NCBI GenBank assembly: GCA_964466195.1
Contig: CAYXMQ010000028.1
Span: forward strand, 1-45,075
DNA: 45,075 nucleotides
Direction: 5' to 3'
Origin: PFJX01 sp964466195
GTDB lineage: Bacteria > Pseudomonadota > Gammaproteobacteria > Burkholderiales > Thiobacillaceae
Shown: positions 15,046-24,600 of the stretch, in pieces
Position numbering within the stretch: position 1 is the first letter of the stretch
How the letters are laid out: each line of letters begins with the position of its first letter
Program-made: the position numbers and the translations under genes
The notes under the pieces: generated by a model
What the model saw: only the letters and a program-made list of their open reading frames with translations
What the model was told of the DNA's origin: nothing
Databases searched by the model: none

Positions 15046-15989
15046 AGGTCGAAAAAACCGAGTTCGGCAAGGTCGCCGTCATGTTGGGCGGCACGTCGGC
15101 GGAGCGCGAGGTTTCGCTTAACAGCGGCGCGGCAGTCCTGGCCGCATTGCAGAGCCGCGGCGTCGATGCGCATGCCTTCGATCCGGCCGAGCGACCGTTG
15201 AGCGACTTGTTGGCGGCCGGCTTTGCGCGCGTGTTCATCGCCTTGCACGGCCGCGGCGGCGAAGATGGCTGCCTGCAAGGCGCGCTGACCTTGATGAATC
15301 TGCCATTCACCGGCAGCGGCGTGCTCGCGTCGGCGCTGGCGATGGACAAATGGCGCAGCAAATTGGTCTGGCAGGCGCTGGGACTGCCGATCCCCGAGTT
15401 CGCGCTGCTGACGGCGGACAGCGATTTCGCCGCGGTGGCCGCCCGGCTGGGCCTGCCCCTGTTCGTCAAGCCGGCGCGCGAGGGGTCGAGCATCGGCATC
15501 GTCAAGGTCAAAACCGTAGCCGAACTGCCTGCCGCCTATCTGGAGGCCGCCCGCCACGACAGCCTGGTCCTGGCGGAACGCGCGCTGAGCGGCGGCGAAT
15601 ACACCGTGACCCTGCTCGGCGGCGGCGAGGGCGGGAAAACTCCGGCGCGCGCATTGCCTTCGATACGCATCGTGCCGAGCACGGAGTTCTACGACTACGA
15701 CGCCAAGTACTTCCGCGACGACACCCGTTATCTGTGTCCGAGCGGGCTCGATGCCGAACGGGAAGCGCAAATGCGCGAACTCGCCTTGCAGGGCTATCAG
15801 GCGCTGGGCTGTCGCGGCTGGGCGCGCATCGACTTCCTGGTCGACACTGTCGGTAACCCGTATCTGCTTGAGGCCAACACCGCGCCCGGCATGACCAGCC
15901 ATAGCTTGGCGCCGATGGCGGCGCGGGCCGACGGGCTCGAATTTGCCGACATGTGCGTGCGCATTCTGGAGATGACCGATGTGGGCTGA
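15042..15989 (+). CDS. ddlB: D-alanine:D-alanine ligase Ddl
   Basis: ATP-grasp enzyme that makes D-Ala-D-Ala for MurF. N-terminal VAVMLGGTSAEREVSLNSG, FIALHGRGGEDG, FVKPAREGSSIGI and C-terminal LLEANTAPGMTSHS are canonical. The GTG at 15042 was chosen because it overlaps the murB stop (GTGA) and is preceded by GGAGAG at 5 bases. Length of 315 residues matches the dcw-linked DdlB type. The end overlaps ftsQ by 11 bases. Confidence 0.96.
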   Translation: MKVEKTEFGKVAVMLGGTSAEREVSLNSGAAVLAALQSRGVDAHAFDPAERPLSDLLAAGFARVFIALHGRGGEDGCLQGALTLMNLPFTGSGVLASALAMDKWRSKLVWQALGLPIPEFALLTADSDFAAVAARLGLPLFVKPAREGSSIGIVKVKTVAELPAAYLEAARHDSLVLAERALSGGEYTVTLLGGGEGGKTPARALPSIRIVPSTEFYDYDAKYFRDDTRYLCPSGLDAEREAQMRELALQGYQALGCRGWARIDFLVDTVGNPYLLEANTAPGMTSHSLAPMAARADGLEFADMCVRILEMTDVG

Positions 15990-16824
15990 CTTCTGGAACA
16001 ACCCCGACGCACTGAATCGTCTGAGTCGGCTGGTTCTGGCTGCGGCGTTGTTGTTCGCCGGCTGGCTGGTCGGAAAGTCGGTGCTGGAAAACCTGTTTCC
16101 GTTTCGCCAGGTGACCGTGCTGGGCGCCAACCATGCCGATACACAAACGGCGGCGCGGGAGATGGTACGCAAGCTGTCGGGCGGGTTCTTCTCGATGGAC
16201 CTGAACCGGGTGCATCGCGATTTTGCGGCGCTGCCCTGGGTGCGCCAGGCGCAGGTGCGCCGGCTCTGGCCGGGGCGCCTGGTGGTCGAGTTGAGCGAAC
16301 ACCAAGCGGCGGCGGCCTGGAACGATCGCGCAACACTGGATGTTCATGGCGAAATCTTTCCGGTGTTGCCGTGGACCGGGCTGCCGCGCATCTATGCGCC
16401 GGATGGCATGGAGCGCGAAGTTACCCGCCGCTACGGCGAGTTCAGCGCGTTGGTCAAGCCGATCGGCATGCAGGTTGAACAGATCGTGGTCAGCGCACGC
16501 CTGTCCTGGCGCGTGCGGCTGTCGAGTCGGGCGCCAAGCCATTCCGCCGACGATTCGGCCATATCGGCCGGTGGCGCCGAGCGGATGACGGCGCCGGCGC
16601 TAAGCCACGACATCAACGTCGAACTGGGCCGCGAACGCCAGACCGAGAGGTTGGATCGCTTTGCCCGCTTTTATCCACAGGCGGTGGCGGCGGTGGGGGC
16701 TATCCATCGATTCGATATGCGATATCCGAATGGTTTCGCCGGCGAGGTACAACACCCCGCACAGCGTCCCGGGCCACACCCAGCCCCTCTCAATACAACA
16801 ACCAGACAGGCCAAACCGGCATGA
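15979..16824 (+). CDS. ftsQ: Cell division protein FtsQ
   Basis: A bitopic divisome protein that recruits FtsL and FtsB. The 281 residues show one membrane segment (about 15-33), a POTRA domain starting at FRQVTVLGANHADTQ, and the FtsQ beta domain with LPWVRQAQVRRLWPGRLVVE and the C-terminal RFDMRYPNGFA. In the beta domain, after LSWRVRL, about 29 residues (183-211; Ser/Ala-rich, low complexity) precede ELGRERQ, where relatives have a very short turn. The insert does not match the dcw repeat in any obvious way. The start lies inside ddl and the stop overlaps ftsA. Confidence 0.94.
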   Translation: MWADFWNNPDALNRLSRLVLAAALLFAGWLVGKSVLENLFPFRQVTVLGANHADTQTAAREMVRKLSGGFFSMDLNRVHRDFAALPWVRQAQVRRLWPGRLVVELSEHQAAAAWNDRATLDVHGEIFPVLPWTGLPRIYAPDGMEREVTRRYGEFSALVKPIGMQVEQIVVSARLSWRVRLSSRAPSHSADDSAISAGGAERMTAPALSHDINVELGRERQTERLDRFARFYPQAVAAVGAIHRFDMRYPNGFAGEVQHPAQRPGPHPAPLNTTTRQAKPA

Positions 16825-18059
16825 AGAAAATGACTGAAAGCAAAGATCTGATCGTCGGCCTGGACATCGGCACCGCGAAGATCGTCGCCCTGGTAGGCGA
16901 GCCGATGCCCGAGGGCGGCATCAACATCATCGGCATGGGCCAGGCGCCGTCGCGCGGCCTGAAAAAGGGCGTCGTGGTGAATATCGAGGCGACCGTTTCG
17001 GCGATACAGCGTGCGCTGGAAGAAGCCGAGCTGATGGCGAACTGCAAGATTACCCAGGTCTATACCGGCATCGCCGGCAGCCACATCAAGGCGCAAAACT
17101 CCAGCGGCATGTTGCCGATTCGCGACCGTGAGGTTTCACAAGCCGATGTCGATCAAGTCATCGGCATCGCGCGTGCGCTAAACATTCCAGCCGACCAGCA
17201 GGTGCTGCATGTGTTGCCGCAGGAATTCATCATCGACGGCCAGGACGGCGTGCGCGAGCCGCTCGGCATGTCCGGCGTGCGTCTGGAAGTGAAGGTGCAT
17301 ATCGTCACCGGCGCGGTTTCGGCGGCGCAGAACATCGTCAAATGCGTGCGCCGTTGCGGCCTGGAAGTGCGCGATCTGGTGCTGCAGCCGCTGGCATCCA
17401 GCTATTCCGTGTTGAACGAGGACGAGAAGGATCTCGGCGTCTGCATCGTCGATATCGGCGGCGGCACGACTGACATCGCCGTGTTTACGCGTGGCGCGAT
17501 CCAGCATGTGGCGGTCATTCCGATCGCCGGCGACCAGATCACCAACGACATTGCGCAGACCCTGCGTACGCCGACACGTGAGGCCGAGGATTTGAAGATC
17601 CAGCACGGCATCGCGCTGCGCCAGCTGGCCGATCCGAAAGAAATGATCGAGGTGCCCGGCATCGGCGAGCGCGGACCGCGGATGCTGTCCAAGCAATTGC
17701 TGTCGGAAGTGATCGAGCCGCGCGTCGAGGAACTTTACAGCCTGGTGCAGGCGGAATTGCGGCGCAGCGGCTTCGAGGAGCAGATTTCCTCCGGCCTGGT
17801 GCTGACCGGCGGCGCCAGCCTGATGCACGGCATGGTGGAGCTGGCGGAAGAGGTGTTTCACATGCCGGTGCGCATCGGCCTGCCCGAGTACGTCGGCGGC
17901 TTCTCGGAGCGGGTGCGCAATCCGCGTTTCGCCACCAGCGTCGGCCTGCTGCTGGCGGGGCTGGAAAAACATGAAATCGATCAAGCTGCACGTATCCAGG
18001 GCGCCGGTTTTGGCCAGGTCATGGAGAAGATGAAGTCATGGTTCAAGCAGAATTTTTGA
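16821..18059 (+). CDS. ftsA: Cell division protein FtsA
   Basis: Actin-like ATPase that anchors FtsZ filaments to the membrane. LIVGLDIGTAKIVALVGE (phosphate 1), VDIGGGTTDIAVF (phosphate 2), the adenosine motif VLTGGASLMHGM and the C-terminal amphipathic membrane helix (MKSWFKQNF) are all visible in 412 residues (E. coli 420). ATG 16821 overlaps the ftsQ stop; ATG 16830 is an alternative three codons later. A terminator-like hairpin follows before ftsZ. Confidence 0.97.
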   Translation: MKKMTESKDLIVGLDIGTAKIVALVGEPMPEGGINIIGMGQAPSRGLKKGVVVNIEATVSAIQRALEEAELMANCKITQVYTGIAGSHIKAQNSSGMLPIRDREVSQADVDQVIGIARALNIPADQQVLHVLPQEFIIDGQDGVREPLGMSGVRLEVKVHIVTGAVSAAQNIVKCVRRCGLEVRDLVLQPLASSYSVLNEDEKDLGVCIVDIGGGTTDIAVFTRGAIQHVAVIPIAGDQITNDIAQTLRTPTREAEDLKIQHGIALRQLADPKEMIEVPGIGERGPRMLSKQLLSEVIEPRVEELYSLVQAELRRSGFEEQISSGLVLTGGASLMHGMVELAEEVFHMPVRIGLPEYVGGFSERVRNPRFATSVGLLLAGLEKHEIDQAARIQGAGFGQVMEKMKSWFKQNF

Positions 18060-18074
18060 ATGAAATTGTTGAAT

Positions 18075-18100
18075 ACCGGGACGTGCTCGGTGTTTTTTTT
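18075..18100 (+). terminator. Terminator-like hairpin between ftsA and ftsZ
   Basis: ACCGGG (18075-18080), loop ACGTG and CTCGGT (18086-18091) form a short 6-bp stem with one G-U pair, followed by G and eight T (18093-18100). It lies between two genes of one operon, so it would be a partial attenuator or an RNA 3' end rather than a full stop. The stem is weak. Confidence 0.5.
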
Positions 18101-18124
18101 GTACCACTGAAGGAGGGATGAAAA

Positions 18125-19312
18125 ATGCTTTTTGAACTGGAAGAAATGCAAAGCCAGGATGCCGTAATCAAGGTCATCGGCGTAGGCGGCTGCGGCGGCA
18201 ATGCGGTCGACCATATGATCAACCGCGGCATGACCGGGGTGGAGTTCATCACCATCAATACCGACGCACAGGCGCTGCGCCGCAACAAGGCCGGCGTGCA
18301 GTTGCAGATCGGCAATTCGGCGACCAAGGGCCTCGGCGCCGGCGGCAAATGGGAAGTCGGCCGCGAGGCGGCGCTGGAAGATCGGGAACGCATCGCCGAG
18401 TTGATCGATGGCGCCGACATGCTGTTCATCGCCGCCGGCATGGGCGGCGGCACCGGCACCGGTGCGGCGCCGGTGGTCGCGGAAGTGGCCAAGGATCTGG
18501 GCATCCTGGCCGTCGCCGTGGTGACCAAGCCGTTCAGCTTCGAAGGCAAACGGATGCGTTCGGCTGAAACCGGGCTGAAATCGCTGTCCGAGCATGTCGA
18601 CAGCCTGATCGTGATTCCGAATGAGAAGCTGATCGCGGTGATGGGCGGCGGCGCCAAGCTGACCGATGCCTTCATTGCCGCCAACGATGTGCTGCACAAC
18701 GCGGTGTCCGGCATTTCCGAAATCATCAGCAAGCCGGGCATGATCAACGTCGACTTCGCCGATGTGAAAACGGTGATGAGCGAGATCGGCATGGCCATGA
18801 TGGGTTCCGCCGACGCCAGCGGCGAAAACCGTGCGCGTGAAGCCGCCGAGGCCGCCGTGGCCAGCCCGTTGCTGGAGAATATCGACCTCAAGGGCGCGCG
18901 CGGCGTACTGGTCAACATCACCTCCGACGACAGCCTGACCATGCAGGAATATTACGAGGTCATGAACACCATCCAGAGCTTCGCCGCCGAGGAAGCCACG
19001 GTCATCGTCGGCACCTCGTTCGATGAGGCGATGGGCTCCAGCCTGCGCGTGACCATGGTCGCCACCGGCCTGGGCAACCCAGTGCGGGGAACCGGCGCGA
19101 AGCCGGTCATGAAAATCGTCGAGCCGATGCAAATCTCGATGACCGGCACCGATGGCCCGACCGGCTTCAGCGGCGGCTACGATCCGAGCCGCGATTACGA
19201 CAGCCCGACGACCATCCGCACGCGGCGCAATCAGGCGGCGGTGGAGATGGCGCAAAGTTCCGGCATCGATACGTTGGATATTCCGGCTTTCCTGCGCAAG
19301 CAGGCGGATTGA
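18125..19312 (+). CDS. ftsZ: Cell division protein FtsZ
   Basis: Tubulin-like GTPase that forms the cytokinetic ring. VIGVGGCGGNAVDHM, the tubulin signature GGGTGTGAAPVVAE and NVDFADVKTVMSEIG lie in the GTPase core, and the C-terminal peptide LDIPAFLRKQAD is the FtsA/ZipA-binding tail. It has 395 residues with the usual variable linker. A strong ribosome-binding site (AAGGAGG, 8 bases upstream) contrasts with the coupled starts of the other dcw genes and fits the high level at which FtsZ is made. Confidence 0.98.
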   Translation: MLFELEEMQSQDAVIKVIGVGGCGGNAVDHMINRGMTGVEFITINTDAQALRRNKAGVQLQIGNSATKGLGAGGKWEVGREAALEDRERIAELIDGADMLFIAAGMGGGTGTGAAPVVAEVAKDLGILAVAVVTKPFSFEGKRMRSAETGLKSLSEHVDSLIVIPNEKLIAVMGGGAKLTDAFIAANDVLHNAVSGISEIISKPGMINVDFADVKTVMSEIGMAMMGSADASGENRAREAAEAAVASPLLENIDLKGARGVLVNITSDDSLTMQEYYEVMNTIQSFAAEEATVIVGTSFDEAMGSSLRVTMVATGLGNPVRGTGAKPVMKIVEPMQISMTGTDGPTGFSGGYDPSRDYDSPTTIRTRRNQAAVEMAQSSGIDTLDIPAFLRKQAD

Positions 19313-19344
19313 TCGGCATCGCCATGTCCGCGTCTAGACCGTTG

Positions 19345-19362
19345 CGGGGCGCTGTCGCCCCG
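19345..19362. terminator. GC hairpin after ftsZ, possible weak terminator
   Basis: CGGGGCG (19345-19351) and CGCCCCG (19356-19362) pair around a CTGT loop 33 bases after the ftsZ stop. There is no T-run, so any termination would be factor-dependent. The remaining gap to lpxC (to 19469) shows TAGAAT at 19431 as a possible -10 box with no convincing -35. Confidence 0.3.
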
Positions 19363-19469
19363 GCGCCACGGCGTGCCGCCAGCATGGCTGGATTCTCTCC
19401 CGGACGGATACCCCTCCTTTCCGTTCGGGATAGAATCCCTTTATTCGTCAATGAGTTACCAAATACCCC

Positions 19470-20396
19470 ATGATCGGGCAACGCACAGTCAAAACACAGA
19501 TCCGCACCACCGGCGTCGGTTTGCATACCGGCGAACGGGTGAATCTGACCCTGCGCCCGGCGCCGCCGAATACCGGCATCGTGTTTCGCCGCATCGACCT
19601 GCCGACGCCGTGTGACTTCGTGGTCGCGCCCGATCTCGTCAAAGACACGCGGCTGTGTTCCGCGCTGGAAGGCAACGGCGCCAAAGTCGCTACCGTAGAG
19701 CATCTGATGTCCGCCCTGGCCGGTTTGGGCATCGACAATGTCTACATCGACATCGATGGCTCGGAAGTGCCCATCCTCGATGGTTCCGCCGCTCCCTGGG
19801 TCTATCTGGTGCAGTCGGCCGGCATCGAAACCCAGAACGCGGCCAAGCGCTTCATACGCGTGCTCAAAAGCGTGCGCGTCGAAGAAGGCAGCGGGGCCAA
19901 CCTCAAATGGGCTCAATTCGATCCGCACGAAGGCTGCACGTTGTCATTCCGGATCGAATTCGATCATCCCGTCTTTCGCCAGTCGGCCAAGGAAATGCAT
20001 ATCGATCTGGCGCGCGATTCCTACGTGAAAGAGGTCAGCCGCGCGCGCACCTTCGGCTTCATGAACGAAGTGGAATATCTGCGCAGCAATGGTCTGGCCC
20101 TCGGCGGTACGCTGGACAACGCCATCGTCATGGACGAATTCCGCGTGCTCAACAGCGATGGCCTGCGCTATGCCGATGAATTCGTCAAACACAAGGTACT
20201 GGATGCGGTGGGCGACCTGTACCTGACCGGCCATCCCATCCTGGGCGCATTTACCGCCTACAAATCCGGCCATGGCCTCAACAATCGTCTGCTGCGCGCG
20301 TTGACCGAAGACGTCAGCGCATGGGAATGGGCGACCTTCGAGAACGACGCCCGAACCCCGCCCGCCTTGCTCAATCTCTATCCGCAGCCGGCCTGA
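19470..20396 (+). CDS. lpxC: UDP-3-O-acyl-N-acetylglucosamine deacetylase LpxC
   Basis: Zinc deacetylase catalysing the committed step of lipid A synthesis. N-terminal RTVKTQIRTTGVGLHTGE, zinc ligand motif TVEHLMSAL (His near residue 78), HKVLDAVGDLYL (second His and the Asp) and the catalytic-base region GAFTAYKSGHGLNN are present. The 308 residues equal the family norm (E. coli 305). Location directly after ftsZ is common in proteobacteria. The stop overlaps the start of a small membrane-protein gene. Confidence 0.97.
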   Translation: MIGQRTVKTQIRTTGVGLHTGERVNLTLRPAPPNTGIVFRRIDLPTPCDFVVAPDLVKDTRLCSALEGNGAKVATVEHLMSALAGLGIDNVYIDIDGSEVPILDGSAAPWVYLVQSAGIETQNAAKRFIRVLKSVRVEEGSGANLKWAQFDPHEGCTLSFRIEFDHPVFRQSAKEMHIDLARDSYVKEVSRARTFGFMNEVEYLRSNGLALGGTLDNAIVMDEFRVLNSDGLRYADEFVKHKVLDAVGDLYLTGHPILGAFTAYKSGHGLNNRLLRALTEDVSAWEWATFENDARTPPALLNLYPQPA

Positions 20397-20581
20397 TGCT
20401 GGCGATCCGCATCTTCCTGATCATCATCGCTGGGGTGCTGGTCTTCAGCCTGCTCGGCTACGGCCTGACCCGCGACCGGCGTTGGTTGCGCTTCGCCGGG
20501 CTCGGCCTGAAGGCGGGACTGGCGCTGATTGCGCTGCTGTTGCTGGCACTGTTGCTCGAACGCCTGCTGTTGGTGCTCTGA
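20396..20581 (+). CDS. Small two-helix membrane protein of unknown function
   Basis: 61 residues starting at ATG 20396, which shares its A with the lpxC stop (TGATG), so it is likely translated by coupling. Two hydrophobic segments (about residues 3-23 and 38-60) flank a charged turn TRDRRWLR. No family is recognised; I did not find a motif beyond the hydrophobic layout. Its position suggests an envelope role, but that is inference. Confidence 0.6.
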   Translation: MLAIRIFLIIIAGVLVFSLLGYGLTRDRRWLRFAGLGLKAGLALIALLLLALLLERLLLVL

Positions 20582-20688
20582 GCCAGAACAAACCTGGCTT
20601 GCGAATAACCCACGGCCCTACTCAGGCTGCTAGCAGGCGCAGCGGCGAATCCAGCTAAAATTCGGCAACTCTTTTCCAGCTGACCATC

Positions 20689-21594
20689 ATGAATCCTGAA
20701 CGCGTCAAAGAATTCCTTGCCGAACTGCAGCAACTCATCGTCGAGCGTATGCAGCAGATCGACGGCAAGCCTTTCCGCCGCGACGGTTGGGAGCGCCCCG
20801 AGGGCGGCGGCGGGTTGTCTTGTCTGGTCGAGGAGGGCAACGTTCTGGAGCGCGCCGGGGTGAATTTCTCGCATGTCAAAGGCGACAAGTTGCCGCCTTC
20901 CGCTTCCGCACATCGGCCGGAACTTGCCGGGCGTCGCTGGCAGGCGATGGGGGTGTCGCTGGTCATGCACCCGCGCAATCCGTATGCGCCCACCACACAC
21001 ATGAATGTGCGCTTCTTCGTGGCGGAAAAGCCGGGCGAGGAGCCGGTCTGGTGGTTCGGCGGCGGGATGGATCTGACGCCGTATTACGGCTTCGAGGAGG
21101 ATGCGGTGCACTTCCACGCCATGTGCAAGCGCTCGCTCGATCCGTTCGATACGGGTTACTACCCGCGCTTCAAGCAATGGTGCGACGAGTATTTCTATCT
21201 CAAGCATCGCAATGAGGCGCGCGGCATCGGCGGCATTTTCTTCGACGATCTGTCGGAAGGCGGTTTCGAGCAATGCCTCAACCTGATCGAATCGGTCGGT
21301 GACCACTTTCTGGCCGCCTATGTGCCGATACTCGAACGTCGCGCTGAGCTGCCCTATGGCGAGCGCGAACGCGACTTTCAGGCTTATCGGCGCGGCCGTT
21401 ATGTCGAATTCAATCTGGTCTTCGACCGTGGCACCTTGTTTGGCCTGCAATCCGGCGGCCGTACGGAATCCATCCTGATGTCGATGCCGCCAATCGTGAA
21501 ATGGCGTTATGACTGGCATCCGGAAGCCGGCAGCGAGGAAGCCCGTTTGTATAACGACTTCCTGCCGGTGCGCGACTGGCTGGGTGTAGCGTAA
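20689..21594 (+). CDS. hemF: Oxygen-dependent coproporphyrinogen III oxidase HemF
   Basis: Aerobic haem-synthesis enzyme that oxidatively decarboxylates coproporphyrinogen III to protoporphyrinogen IX. Diagnostic blocks are GGGLSCLVEEGNVLERAGVN, VMHPRNPYAPTTHMN, WWFGGGMDLTPYYGF, GIGGIFFDDL, RRGRYVEFNLVFDRGTLFG and SILMSMPP. Length of 301 residues is as in E. coli (299). It implies the organism makes haem in the presence of oxygen. It stands alone, about 110 bases after the small membrane gene. Confidence 0.97.
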   Translation: MNPERVKEFLAELQQLIVERMQQIDGKPFRRDGWERPEGGGGLSCLVEEGNVLERAGVNFSHVKGDKLPPSASAHRPELAGRRWQAMGVSLVMHPRNPYAPTTHMNVRFFVAEKPGEEPVWWFGGGMDLTPYYGFEEDAVHFHAMCKRSLDPFDTGYYPRFKQWCDEYFYLKHRNEARGIGGIFFDDLSEGGFEQCLNLIESVGDHFLAAYVPILERRAELPYGERERDFQAYRRGRYVEFNLVFDRGTLFGLQSGGRTESILMSMPPIVKWRYDWHPEAGSEEARLYNDFLPVRDWLGVA

Positions 21595-21619
21595 GCTGCG
21601 GCGCGACACGAAAAAGTCC

Positions 21620-21643
21620 GAAGGTGCGCGTGGCGCACTCTAC
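21620..21643. repeat. Short REP-like palindrome upstream of the giant PBP gene
   Basis: GTGCGC (21624-21629) and GCGCAC (21633-21638) pair around GTG. On the minus strand the block reads GTAGAGTGCGCCACGCGCAC, similar to GTAGGGTGCGC-type palindromes that I recall as common between genes in many beta- and gammaproteobacteria. It lies within 20 bases of the next start codon, so it could also affect translation. Confidence 0.45.
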
Positions 21644-21657
21644 AAAACAAAATAACC

Positions 21658-24600
21658 ATGTCTGATACCAAAAATACGTTGCCGGACGAAGAAAAGTTGC
21701 CGCCCAAGAAACCGCAGCGCCACCCTTGGCTGTGGGCCTTTCTGATTCTGCTGATTCTGGCCGGCGCCGTGGTGGCCGCCTATGAATTGATCGCTTCCCC
21801 GTTTCAGGCCATGGTTCTGGCCGGCTATGGCAAACGCCTGACCTTTCAGAGCGAGGCCGGCGAGAACACTGCGTTGCGCACGCCGACGGCCGGGCCCTAC
21901 GACATCCGGCTGGGCTATGTCGGCTTGCCGGAGTTTGTCCGCCGCTTGAAGGATCAGGGCTTCGAAGTGACGCAGCAGGCGCGGGTTTCGCAAGACATGG
22001 CGCGGATCGACGATTTCGGCCTGTTCATGCCGTACAAGGAAAAATCGGTCGCCGGTCTGACGCTGCTCGATTGCCGCGGCGAAGCCATGCACAACAGTCC
22101 GCATCCACGTTTCACTTATACCGATTTCAACGCCGTGCCGACGGTGATTGCGAACACCTTGCTGTTCATCGAGAACCGCGAATTGCTCGACCCCAACCAC
22201 CCGCAGCGCAACCCGGCGGTGGAGTGGGACCGGCTCGGCCAGGCCGTGCTGGAAAAAGCCCTGCAGGCCATCGACCCGTCGCGCAACGTGCCGGGCGGTT
22301 CGACCCTGGCGACGCAGATCGAGAAATACCGGCACTCGCCGGATGGCTTGACCATGACGGCCGTCGACAAACTGCGCCAGATGGCTTCCGCATCGTTGCG
22401 CGCCTACCTCGATGGCGAAGACACGCGCGACAACCGGCGCCGCATCGTGCTCGATTACCTGAACACCGTTCCGCTCGCCGCCGCGCCCAGCTTCGGCGAG
22501 GTGAACGGTATCGGCGACGGTTTGTACGCCTGGTTCGGGCTCGATTTCGAGCACGTCAACCGACTGCTCAGGACGCCGCAGCCGAGCCCGGATGCGGCGC
22601 GCGTGTTCAAGCATGTCCTGGCTTTGCTGATTTCGCAGCGCAAGCCGTCCTACTATCTGCTGAACGGGCGCCAGCAACTCAACGCCGTCGCCGACTCGCA
22701 CCTGCGTCTGCTGGCCGAGGCCAAGGTCATCACGCCGGCCTTCCGCGATGCCGCGATACGCGAGCGCATCGTGTTTCACAGCAACGGCAGAAAGAAGAAC
22801 AGCGGCCAGTTCGTCGAGAACAAGGCGAGCAATGCGTTGCGCGCCGAGTTGTCGGGACGGCTCGGCGTGCCAAGGCTATACGACCTGGACCGCCTCGACC
22901 TGACCGCCGGAGCCACGCTGCACGCCCCGACGCAAAACGCCGTTGCCGCATTCCTGCGCCGGCTTTCCGATCCGGTCGTGGTGGAAGCGGCCGGCCTGTA
23001 CGGGCATTACCTGTTGGAAGCGGGCAATGATCTGGCCAAGCCGATCTACAGCTTTACGCTGTATGAAAACACCGACGAGGGTGCGCTGCTGCGCGTGCAG
23101 GCCGATAACCTGAACCAGCCGTTCGACATCAACAAGGGCGCCAAGCTGGACATGGGTTCTTCCGCCAAGCTGCGCACGTTGATCACCTATTTGCATCTGG
23201 TTTCCGAGTTGCATGCGCAATATTCCGGCCTGAGCCGCGCCCAGTTGCTCAAGCTGACTGTGTCCGAGAAAGACCTGCTGATGCAATGGGTGGTGAATTA
23301 CCTGGCGAACGCCAGCGACAAAACCCTGACGCCGATGCTGGAAGCGGCGATGGCGCGGCCCTATTCGGCCAGCCCGGCGGAAGCGTTTTTCACCGGCGGC
23401 GGCGTGCATCGTTTCGCCAACTTCCATCGCGAGGACGACTACAAATCGATGGACATGTGGGAGGCGACGCGCAATTCGGTCAACCTGCCCTTCATCCGCC
23501 TGATGCGCGACATCATTCGCCATTTCATCTACCGCGATGCGAAGGGCGCGGCGCAGATCCTGGCGGATCCGGAGGACCCGCGCCGCGACGTCTATCTGAA
23601 GCAGTTCGCCGACAAGGAAGGCAAGGCCTATCTGGCGCGCTTCATCAAGAAGTACAAAAACCTAAAGCCGGAGGAGGCGACCGCTTCGCTGCTCAATCAC
23701 CTCACCGCCAACCCGAAACGGCTGGCGGCGGTGTATCGCTATCTCGACCCCAAGGCCGATATTTCCGTCTTTACCGCGTTCATCAAGAGCCGCATGAACA
23801 ACCCCGCGGCTTTCGACGAAGGCGATTTCCAGTATTTGTACGATACCTACGGCCCGGACAAATTCGACCTGTCCGATCGCGGCTACATCGCGCAGATTCA
23901 TCCGCTCGAGCTCTGGCTGGTCGGATATTTGCGCGCGCATCCGAACGCGGGCTGGAGCGAAATCGTCGATGCCAGCGCCAATCAGCGCATCGAGGTCTAC
24001 AGCTGGCTGCTGAAGACCAGCCGCAAGAATGCTCAAGACATCCGCATCCTGTCGCGACTGGAAATCGAGGCGTTCCAGGAATTGCACAAACGCTGGCGGC
24101 GACTCGGCTATCCGTTCGGCAGCCTGGTGCCGTCTTACGCCACCGCGATCGGCTCTTCGGCTGACCGGCCTGCGGCGTTGGCCGAGCTGATGGGGGTGAT
24201 CGCCAACGACGGCGAGAAGCTGGCGCCGGTCACGCTGACGCGCGTCGAGTTTGCCGCCGGCACGCCCTATCACACCGTGATGAAGCGCAAACGGCAAGCG
24301 GCCGTACGCATCTTTCCGCACGAGATCGCGGTGGTCGTGAAGAAGGCGCTTGCCAATGTGGTGCAGGAGGGCACCGCGCGGCGGCTGCAGGGAACATTCA
24401 AGCTGGCGGACGGGACGGCAATGGCCATAGGCGGCAAGACCGGCACCGGCGACCATCGACTCGAGGTCTATGCCGCCAACGGCACGGTGATCGAGTCGAA
24501 AGTGATGAATCGAACCGCCACCTTTGCGTTCTATCTGGGCACGCGTTTCTTCGGCGTAATGACCGTGTTCGTGCCCGGCGAGGCCGCCGCCGACTTCCAT

